From positions 1 through 64,000 of the forward strand of contig CATOGX010000043.1 in assembly GCA_951799405.1 (NCBI GenBank): a DNA stretch of 64,000 nt, written 5' to 3'. A model generated the notes under the pieces. It was not told the DNA's origin. It searched no databases and worked only from the letters and a program-made list of their open reading frames with translations. Below are positions 47,901-59,900 of the stretch, piece by piece; position 1 is the stretch's first letter; each line of letters opens with the position of its first letter. Source of the DNA: Agapetus fuscipes (Eukaryota > Arthropoda > Insecta > Trichoptera > Glossosomatidae). A program made the position numbers and the translations under genes.

Positions 47901-50900
47901 TAACACGTAGTTCTTCATGGTGATGCCGCAGAACGTCATCCTGGGGACAACACATCAACAACATTACTGGACAGCAACTAACACGTAGTTCTTCAAGGTG
48001 ATCCTGGGGACAACATTACTGGACAGCAGCTAACACGTAGTTCTTCATGGTGATGCCGCAGAACGTCATCCTGGGGACAACACATCAACAACATTACTGG
48101 ACAGCAACTAACACGTAGTTCTTCAAGGTGATCCTGGGGACAACATTACTGGACAGCAACTAACACGTAGTTCTTCATGGTGATGCCGCAGAACGTGATC
48201 CTGTGGACAACACAACAACAACATTACTGGACAGCAGCTAACACGTAGTTCTTCATGGTGATGCCGCAGAACGTGATTCTGGGGACAACACAACAACAAC
48301 ATTACTGGACAGCAACTAACACGTAGTTCTTCAAGGTGATCCTGGGGACAACATTACTGGACAGCAGCTAACACGTAGTTCTTCATGGTGATGCCGCAGA
48401 ACGTCATCCTGGGGACAACACAACAACAACATTACTGGACAGCAACTAACACGTAGTTCTTCAAGGTGATCCTGGGGACAACATTACTGGACAGCAGCTA
48501 ACACGTAGTTCTTCATGGTGATGCCGCAGAACGTCATCCTGGGGACAACACAACAACAACATTACTGGACAGCAAATAACACGTAGTTCTTCAAGGTGAT
48601 CCTGGGGACAACATTACTGGACAGCAGCTAACACGTAGTTCTTCATGGTGATGCCGCAGAACGTGATTCTGGGGACAACACAACAACAACATTACTGGAC
48701 AGCAACTAACACGTAGTTCTTCAAGGTGATCCTGGGGACAACATTACTGGACAGCAGCTAACACGTAGTTCTTCATGGTGATGCCGCAGAACGTCATCCT
48801 GGGGACAACACAACAACAACATTACTGGACAGCAACTAACACGTAGTTCTTCAAGGTGATCCTGGGGACAACATTACTGGACAGCAGCTAACACGTAGTT
48901 CTTCATGGTGATGCCGCAGAACGTCATCCTGGGGACAACACAACAACAACATTACTGGACAGCAACTAACACGTAGTTCTTCAAGGTGATCCTGGGGACA
49001 ACATTACTGGACAGCAGCTAACACGTAGTTCTTCATGGTGATGCCGCAGAACGTCATCCTGGGGACAACACATCAACAACATTACTGGACAGCAACTAAC
49101 ACGTAGTTCTTCAAGGTGATCCTGGGGACAACATTACTGGACAGCAGCTAACACGTAGTTCTTCATGGTGATGCCGCAGAACGTCATCCTGGGGACAACA
49201 CAACAACAACATTACTGGACAGCAACTAACACGTAGTTCTTCAAGGTGATCCTGGGGACAACATTACTGGACAGCAGCTAACACGTAGTTCTTCATGGTG
49301 ATGCCGCAGAACGTCATCCTGGGGACAACACAACAACAACATTACTGGACAGCAACTAACACGTAGTTCTTCAAGGTGATCCTGGGGACAACATTACTGG
49401 ACAGCAGCTAACACGTAGTTCTTCATGGTGATGCCGCAGAACGTCATCCTGGGGACAACACATCAACAACATTACTGGACAGCAACTAACACGTAACACG
49501 AACTTTATGAATGGGCAGCCACTTCAACGTAGTTCTTTATTGTGAAAGCACAGAGTGTGATGCTGAGGGAAACAGTAGACTATAGTGATTTCACAGAAAG
49601 TGATGTAACTATCAAATTATGGACCCCAATACTGGACCTTGTTTCTCTGCTGTGTTCAGCTTGTACCAGAAGTTGGCTTGTACGCAGATCATCATCCAGT
49701 TATTGGAGTTTCTCACATAAAAATAAAGTCATAACCAATCTAAGCTTACGTAAGATGACAATGTAAAGGTATTGTAACACGAGAGAAAAACGGAAAATAA
49801 GAATAAGAGTGTCTGCTGTTGACTCCGAAACCTCGCAAATTGTTTTTGCATAATATCAAAAGAAAAAAAGTCACAATGAAAAAACTAATTATGAGGCAGG
49901 ACACCAAGTATAAAACTGTGCGTAGAGCTTAAAATATTGTATTAAAACTAAAAAATAGCGCCTCCAGTGAGCGTTTAGCGCTCCCTATACATTTTTTTTG
50001 TAAAATATGATGCGATTGAGTACCAACGTTTAGTTTAAAACTTGCGGTCCACGCAGGGAACAAAGGATAAAGGAGAAAAAATCATTAGTATGCTACACAA
50101 AGACCTCGCTGATGGCAAAAAGTTTCTGCTTTATTTCAACTGATGTCAGTGTCTGCGTCAGAAAAAATAATCAACTTAACCTTAAAACAAAATATAATTT
50201 TATAAACAACACATTTACTTTGTCACCATTTTAATTTCATCATAGAGGGTTGGAACCTGTTCATTTTCATTAGATACCTTACCAAACCAAGCCAAACTAC
50301 ATTAATTACTCATTCAGGATCAGTGCAGTATTCGCGGCTGTTGGACGGATGAAACAGATTTATTTTGAAGGCTGAGTAAACCTAATCAGAACACACAATA
50401 GTCATTGATTAAGTTTTTGATTTTTCACTTATTGGGCCAAAAAAATGCCAGTGTACGCACAGCACGAGTAAGCGCGAACTTATAAGTATCTACTTGCGGG
50501 CGTACATTAAATATTAATCTTAATATGCAAATAATATTTTAGATAGCTCATGGCTATTTCACTACGTACGCTGCATCTAAATAGGGATTAGGTGCTTTTG
50601 AAAAACCATTGTCGCAGAACTACAATGTGACTGTTTTATAATACAGTCTCTCCTCTGCTCTCGCCACAAAAGTCACTCACAAAAGAAACAAGGTCAACTC
50701 AGCCTTCACAATTCCTCGCAGCGCCTCTTTGTGCGCAGATCTTTGTGTTGTGATCTATTTGCAGGTGATGGCTTAAGGCTTGACTCTTAATAAGGTGGAA
50801 GAAATGTAAAGAAGAGGAGATAGACCATGCAAAGACATCTCGTGTAGACTGTCGAGAATATTGCAGAGATAAGGACAACTCTAAAGTGAAAAACTGATCT

Positions 50901-53900
50901 AAAAAGCATGAAATAAGAAAGGGTTGATTGAATTACATCTTTAATCTGAGTTGCAAATATATGTATTATTACAATTAGGACTAGGGGCGTTGCCCCTGGC
51001 TGCTACGCAGCCCAACCCCTTAACATTTGGTGAATGTGTATATTGCGCATAGTTTCCTCGCGTTAAAATTCAGAAAACATGTAGAATAAAAACATGCCGC
51101 CTTTGAAAAAGAAAATCGACCACCCATACTTTAAAAAATGTTTCACTTTGCAGATTTCAGCTGTGTTTCAGGGGAGGTTGGCAAGAGTTGCAGGGCTTAT
51201 ATTCATTAGAGAATGGGTTTTTATGTTGTAAGTCCACATGGGCCATTTGTAAGCGCGAATTTTTACCTGTCTGCTTGTGGGAATGCATTTAATATGAATC
51301 TCAAATGGTATGTATCTTTGCAACTTAGATTATAGAACTAAACAAAATAATTTCCTTGACTTATGGGTTAGTATGTGGCTGACCACCCATACTGTAAGTA
51401 ATGGTTCACCATGCAAATTTTATCTCTGTTTGAGGAAAAGTCGGCAAGAGTTGCAGGGCTTATGTTAATTTGAGATTAGATTTTTATGTTGTAAGTCCAC
51501 ATGGGGAAATTGTAAGCGCGAACTTGTACCTGTCTGCTTGTGGGAATGCATTTAATATGAATCTCAAATTGTATGTATCTTTGCAACTTAGATTATAGAA
51601 CTAAACAAAATAATTTCCTTGACTAAAAGGTTATTATGTGGCTGACCACCCATACTGTAAGCAATGGTTCACCATGCAAATTTTATCTCTGTTTGAGGAA
51701 AAGTCGGCAAGAGTTGCAGGGCTTATGTTAATTTGAGATTAATTTTTTATGTTGTAAGTCCACATGGGGCATTTGTAAGCGCGAACTTTTACCTGTCTGC
51801 GTGTGGGAATGCATTTAATATGAATCTCAAATGGGATGTATCTTTGCAACTTAGATTATGTAAAGAAATACACAAAATAATTTCGTTGACTTATAGGTTG
51901 GTATGAGGCTGACCACCATACTTAAAAAAATGGTTTACTTTGCAAATTTCACCTTTGTTTCAGGGAAGGTTGGCAAGAGTTGCAGGGCTTTTGTTCATTT
52001 GGAATGGGTTGTTATGTTGTAAGTACACATGCAGCATATGTAAGCGTGAACTTATACATGTCTGCTTGTAAGAATGCATGTAATATGAATCTCAAATGTT
52101 TTATATCTTTGCAACTTAGATTACAGATTTAAATCCATTTTTATTTTGTGTATTTTTTTTTAATTTGCCTGAAATAAAAGAAAATATAAAAAAAAAATTC
52201 ACGTTTTGCCGCTAGATGTCAATTTATTTCCATACATTTTCAGTATGAACAAACAGGTTTATTGAAAGAAGTTTTCAGTGGATTTTAAACACATACGCAA
52301 AAGCTCGCAGCATTGCAGCATATATACAAAAATTAATTTGCCATAGATCAGGAATGTGTTTCCTCTGCTGTGATGGCATTAATTTTGAAAATCGAAAATG
52401 TAAGCGAATGACGACGGTCTGGAGTAATATAATAAAGGATACACATTAAATACATTTTTCCAAGCAGACACGTATAAGTTTGCGCTCACACATGCCGCAT
52501 GTGACCTAACAATATAAAAACCCAAATCGCAAATGAACCCAAGCTCTGCTACTCTTGCCGACCCTCCCTGAAGCAGGAGTGACATTGGAAAAATGAACCT
52601 TTTTTTGGTTAGCCACGTACCTACCAACCTATAATTTAAGAAACTAGTAAAAAAATGGGTGTAAAATTCCTATGTACCATTAAGTGAACTCGGCAGATAT
52701 CTGCCGAGTATATCGATACCCTAAAAATTACTGAATACGTAACATATTAAGTTAACATGGGTTTCTCAGATAAATGTAAAAAAAATCCTATATTTTATGA
52801 GAGAAAACATTACAATGTGTGAAAAGGCTGTAGTTAATAAGTTTGTCATGAGCACTTTCTTATAATTAGTTCACTTACTATGAGAAGTTACTCACTATAA
52901 AATATTGGATCCACGATTTCTCAAATCGTTTTACCTTTAAGGTGGCGATATGCACATCGATAAGTCAGGCTTTAAGCTATGTAAGACGTGTGTTTGCGTG
53001 AGATATGAATATGCAAGTTGTTGATTAGTTCCAGCTTTGTTAGGCAGGAGGTCTAGTAGACATATGCGGTCTGTTCAAAGCGGTCCATGACAAAGGCACC
53101 AGCAGGCACCGCGGCATTACAGTCAATGGGAGGATTATGTAGATCACTCTAACCGATACATCACTGTACTGGAAATAAATCTCTAACGTCTTCTGTGATT
53201 GAAATGTTTCTATTCATCAACAGTGCCATTACTTAATCGCGCTATTTGTTATTTTATCAATAACTGTATGTAAAGCGCCCTTGAGGTGATCTAAATCTAA
53301 ATGTAAACTGCAAAGATATATATCATTTAAGATTCATATTAAACGCATTCCCACAAGCAGACATGTAGAAGTTTGCGTTAACACATGTCGCATGTGGAAC
53401 TTCAATATAAAAACCCAATCTCAAATGAACATAAGCCCTGCAACTCTTGCCGACCTTTCGTGAAACAGGGATTCAACAAACAGATGCTTCACTATATCGT
53501 CCCCTTAGTGCTTGTTTGCGAAAGAATGCGCACTACAAAGGAGCTCTTGCAACCATTAAGCAGAGAAAGCTTATGTGCTTCGGTCACATTTTGTTAAATG
53601 AGAAGTACCGTCTCCTTCATCTTATCATTCAGGGTAAGATTAAGGGGAGAATATCTCAGGGACGCCGAAGGACATCGTGGCTGAGAAACCTGCGACAGCG
53701 GTTCGGCAAAAGCACCAAGTCCCTGTTTCGAGCCGCAGCATCACAAAATCAAAATGATAATATCGCCGATTTTCAATAGAAGTGGCACAAAAAGAAGAAG
53801 AAGTGTTTGTTTGTCTTATGTCTATCAGAGGCAATTTCACTTGAGCAATATTTGTATGAGTACCTGACCAATGTGTCTTACGAAAACTGGAATTTGATTA

Positions 53901-56900
53901 AAATATATTTAAAACAACTCTCATATTATCGTGTTTTACGATTTTTTCTTAGCTCAGCTAGTGAAGAATGTGATTCTAAAGAAAATTTCATTAAAAGGTC
54001 ATATTTGATTCAAATGGTAGATGAGCCAAAGAAGCACTAGGAGGACGAATTATAGCGATGTAAAATATGGCCAGTAAAATGAATTGGCATTTCAACCGTG
54101 GGTGAATTTTGATCTCCTTTATCAACCGTTACCAGCGCTGTCTATTTAACGGATAAATATAACAAAGTATTTGTTTATTTATTTAACAATTTTCACATTT
54201 TCTCATTCCTTGGAATTATTTCGTCAATTTTGATCCAAAGTATACAATGGTTTTACTTTCATTTGGACCTGAAGACGTCTTTATCCAAGAAATTACAAAA
54301 ATATGCTAATTTCAGTTTCCTTTGCAATCAGGTCCGATCGTGAAGATAGACGTTTGCTCGCCGAGAAAAAAATTCCATTAGTTAAATAATAAGTCCATTC
54401 GTGCCTACAATTTTCTTTATTTAAATCTAATTATGTACTTTCTTGATTATAATATTATTTTGCTTCAAGTCCTAGTCCTTGTATTTTTGTTTCTCGGTAC
54501 CGCAAGCAGGAAGATGATATTATAAAGGAGACCTCTGTGAGCGCTTTCTGTTTGTTTTATTTTTCCGTTGTGTATTCCGCCGGAAAGGAGAGCGAGTATG
54601 GTTGGCAGCACTGAATGCCCGAAGGCGTTCTTTGCCATGGGAGGTACCTATTCCTTTACCAATAATATTTTTCAATCTGTTATAATTTTACTATTTTTCG
54701 TTGCAGTTTTTAGCTAATATTTCCATTCATATCGAAGATTGGCTATATCATCGCGGCTATTTCTCTAAAATCTATAACATAAGTTGCAAAGATACATTAA
54801 CATTTAATGTTTATTTCAATTCACGCCCATAGGCAGACACGCATCGATTCGCGCTTATACATGCTGCATGTGAACTTCCAAAAAAATCATATCTCACATG
54901 AACTATGCAGTGAGCATGGCAGCTGCTGGCGCCTGGTGGCTAGGCAAGCGTATCCTAGCGCAGCATGTAAATGTGACTATATCCTGTCGCCATTCCGCTA
55001 GGGGTGGCCAGAGCCTGTCTAGAGTTGCATCAAACCCAATCTCTAATGGACATAAACCCTGCAACTCTTCCCGAGCTTCCCTAAACCAGGATAATTTAGC
55101 AAAGTAAACCATTTTTACAATACGGGTGGTCAGTCTAAAAGTCAAGCAACATATCGACACCTTAATGGTAAAACTTAATAAGTGCTGATTCACTGATTTG
55201 AGAAATCGTGGATTAAACACTAAATTGGATGTAACTTCTCATGGTAAATGAACTAATTTTAAGGCAGTGCTCATGAAAACTAAACTACAGGGTTTTCTCT
55301 GTTGCAGTGTGTTCTCTCGTAAAAAGTAGGAAAAAGGTGCGTTAATCTGAGAAACCCATGTCAGTTTAATATGTCACTTATTCAGTTTTACCTTTAAGGT
55401 GACGATATAAATAGAACAGAATAAGTATTTTTTATAATGGAATTTTCCATAGTGAGGAATGTTTTATTGCACGATATGTTTTACGGTAGCCGCTGTAAAA
55501 AGACAGAGAGATTTACAGTTGCGCTGGTTTATCAGGTAGAGAATGTTTACCTCCAGATAACGCTACTCTTGCAACTTAAATTATGGTTCAGCACAACTGC
55601 TTTATGCTGGCCACAGATCACGGAATATAACATGCTGGCCTTATTCACAATTCATCTTAGGCCGCACTCACACGCAGTGAGTTGATGTTGGACTTAACTA
55701 GAAGCTCTTTATAAACATCTCATTTTAACAGTTTAAGGTCCTGTTGCAGCAACCTCCAATCGATATTTGATTTACACATCAAATTTCAACACTTTATTCT
55801 GGTAAAGACTTCGGTTAAAATTTCTCGGAAGTTGGTAATTATATGATGAAATTTGAACACGAAAGATGATGTGCATCAGCTGATTTATGTAGATGCAACC
55901 AATTTTTTTATTTGTTCAGAAAAATCACACTTAATTTTGATTTTTGTCTGATTGGAGTTTGATGCAACAGGCTCTAAGGGTTTTTGAATGGATATTGTGA
56001 AGATTCATTTTAAGTGAATAATGTAAAAATAAAACACACAGTTTTTTTACATGAGTTGATTTATTTCTTCGAGCGCTTTAGCTGAAACCTTGAAACTTTT
56101 GTCGGAATCCACTTTGAAATTTTTGATCTGTTTGTTGTCCTCTTGATTATGATGTGATAACATGAAAGCGCTCAAGGAAATAAATCAACTAGTAAAGAAA
56201 AACTTTGTGTTTTTACATTATTAACAAAATATTTGTTTGCCGTTTCCCTAGCAACTTAACGGAAGGGGGGAAACAAAATTGATAATAATTCACATGCGGA
56301 TCTAAAAATGTAAGGTAAAGGTAAAGCATGTACGTATGTGCATTTTTATATTTGTTTCAAGGAAAGGCGGCAACAGATGTAGAATTCATAAAAAAAAATG
56401 TTTTTCTGGTTTAATTTGTTTTACTAATAATAAGAACACCTGCAGCATGTTTAGGTACGTACTTCAACTTGCCAGATGTTTAAATATTTCTGCAACTTAG
56501 GTTACAGAAATTACAGATTTAAGTTAAAAACAAGCGCCAATCTCTGTTGGAATCTGCGTACATTCTAAAATTGGAACCACGAGAGAAAACACGACATAAA
56601 TAATTAAATTTGAAAATAGAACGGTGTTGCCATTGGCGATGTTTATTTTTCCCAGAAAATAAATGTTGGGAAACAATATGGCGCCCTGTAATAACCTACA
56701 TAAGCGTGGAGATTTATAGCCGCGCAGTCGTCTCATGTTGTTATCTCGCTGGCGGTTAGCTGGCAGGTTGGGTTAGGTTGGTGACTTGGGAAGTCAACTC
56801 TACGGTGGTCAGGCGTTGCTTAATCATAACCAAAGCAACTAGGTCTGTGGGGTAAAACGACAGAGTTCCCGCCTCTCTAGCAGGTCTGAGGAGACTGTGA

Positions 56901-59900
56901 AACTAAAACAGAATCCGTTTTTAACCTTCCCTATTGGCATGAGAACTTTGAAACCCTGTAAGCCCCGTAATCAAGGTTTTTGTGCGCAACAAAACACGCC
57001 ATGGATGGATTTCATAATACATTGAATAAAGAATACACACTTTTCAGGCACCGCCGCTAGTCTGTGAATCCTGAAGCGCTATTCTGATTAATTCCTTACA
57101 CTTTATATATCAATCCAAGTCAGAACTAGCTAGCACTTTCTAAATAACTCCATAGAGAAAAAAAAATCACACAGCACCTTATTTTTGGACACAAATAGCT
57201 ATCTCGTCACCTTAAGGTCATAATGAATATAGCAGAGTTGCGCTTCTGCAGTCTGATTGATATCTCTCCAGGTCTTTGAGAAAAAAATGTTTCATCACAT
57301 TCTAAGATCTTTACTTGTGGGTGGCAGGTGGCGCATCCGTACCAACGCAAAGCTGAAGTCCATAATATTGTAAGAGTCAAACATCGTCTCAGTGATGAAA
57401 CCAAGGAGACTGCAGTGGGCCGGACATGCAGCACGTGCAGAGGACTCCAGGATACTCAGAAATGTCTTGGATGGTCCCTCCACCAGTGTTAGACACCTCG
57501 GACGTCCCAGAACGCGTTGGGCGGACAATTTTGAGGACCATGAATGTGACCATGGAAGGAAGCATCAAAAGACAGATTCCTGGAGGATTATAGTGCGAGA
57601 GGCCCTGAGCTTCTGTGCCGAAGAAAATAAAAGGAAAGACAAGAAGTCTGTGCACCGTAGGGTTGATGAGGCTGGTGATGTACAGCGTGGTGTAAGAGGA
57701 CCCAGCCAGTCCCGCGCCTGCTTACTCCTATCGACCTACATGGCCGACATCTTAAACACCGCCTAACAACTTTACGGCGCTAAAAATAACCTTTCATTAT
57801 CAAATTCAGAGAAATCAAGACGTTGGAACTGAATAAGTGAATATATTCAACAATATATTTTAGCTAGGGTTCGTTTCGCACCGAGAGTGTCAGGCATACA
57901 ATATCCCGTTTCGGTATTTTTTTCAAACCAAATCATAGTTGCGGCAAGGTATAAATGGTCTTAGAAATAAAAAGAAAACGTACTACATCAGAGTCAGGGA
58001 AAATAAATTATTTCTAAGCGGCCTTTTTTTACCTGTGAAAATAAATAGCCCCCCAAAAAAAAGACCGGTCCGTAGTCCAGTGGCAACATTTCTTCGACTT
58101 GTAAATGGAAGGTTGTGGGTTCGAATCCCGGCGAAGCACACAAAATATACCATTTATATTTTCAAACATGCTCTTCGCTAGGTTGAAAAATTCATAAAAC
58201 CTTCACCAAAGACCGGTCACTGAAGGTCCATGAAGCCTTACAGCAACTGGGTCTTGCTTGAGTATTGGCGCTTTGTAGCGTCGACCAAGCTCGTAAACAA
58301 CACCTCTGCGACACTACAACAAGTGTAATAGACCCTTAGAGTATCTAAAATCTAGAGAGTCTCCCGCACAGGATTTCTTTAAAAAAACTAGGCTCCGCTC
58401 CCAAATTGCGACCACCAAAGGGACAACGCAGCGAAAAGTTGCATTTGATGTGCAGCTTGTAGCGCTGTGTTTCCAGTCCCTAGGGATGATGTGTGGTAGA
58501 GGTTTGATTTCTGAGCCAGCGCTAGTTGGACATATGTTTATTTATTGAGGTTCGTCTCCGAACTAGTTAACTCCGCTAATTGTTAAGCAAACCTCGCCCC
58601 GCCCAAGTATCCCGAACACCCGCCCCATCTGCAGCTGTTCCCAGGGAGCCAGCGGGCAAGTAGAATGCAAACGCAACTGAGCTACACATATAGTGTAACT
58701 TCTTACCGCGTTATCCCCGAAGGGGTCGCATGTGGCGAGTTGAATCTATTTATTTTTACAGGTAAGAGGGCCAGCCTAACGCCAACCACTTCAGTTCAAG
58801 TGGGGGTCTGGTACTCATTTCTTATGTAGGCTGAGTAAACCTTGCCGGCATTTTTTTTCCGGTTTGGGGTTTGAAAGAAACACCGAAACGGGAAATCATT
58901 TCTGACACCCTCGGCAGAACTCAAGCCCGAGCTCACGGCATGGAATGCAAGCACTCTACCAACTTAGCTATCGACCGGACCAAGTAGGGTAGTAGCTTAG
59001 GACGTGAGGTAAGTGGAAAGTTATCTAAAGTGTTCAAGCATAGACAGCATGCAAGCGATCCTATGTGTGTACGCATTTACTGAAGCTATTTATCCCCAAG
59101 TTTTTCGCAAAAGTTGTACTTGACTTGCGTACCTACGTTTTTTTTAAACGATAAAAAGGTCGACTACTTATTCTACATGGTAAAAACGATAAGTAAACAG
59201 TCAGATTCATTTTATATACGCGCCGAAACGAAGATGAATGAAAGCTCAGCAACTTCTTCCACATTCTTCTCTCGAGACAGGAATCTCTCTACAATCCTAC
59301 ATACCGCATTTTAAGCACTCAGAAGTGAAGTGGTCAGGAATTTATAATTAATTCAACAATTATTTTTTAAATAATCGTCAATATGCAACCCCATTACATG
59401 TAGGTGGGTGGAGATGGGGAGGGGAAGATTTCTCCTTAAGTGAGTGAGTGCATGAGAAGAGGCCTTCCCCACTTCATCCCTCTACGGCGTAGACCCGAGA
59501 GAGAGCTACGATAGGCCTCTACTAACGTCACGTCAGCTCTACGCCACGTTACGGGAATTACAACCAAGTTGTTCACATCGACAACTGTAAGGTTGTGAAT
59601 TCGTGCTGATTTTGAATCTCCCTTAAACTGGGAATTTGGCATACTCGTAACTCGAATTAGAAGATGAATAACTGAACAAATAATGAATGCGAACGAACTG
59701 TGAGTGTTTGAAAAACAATAAACCAGAGAAATAGAGTTGTTTAAAACCATCGATCAGTATAAAAGATATAGATGGCTTACGTGTGTTAATTTTCCATAAA
59801 AACAGACGTACCATGAAACGGAATAAAAGATAAATAATGAAAGAATGAGACATAACATATTAACGTTATTCGTCAAAAAGAGACATAAGCGTAACGGTTG

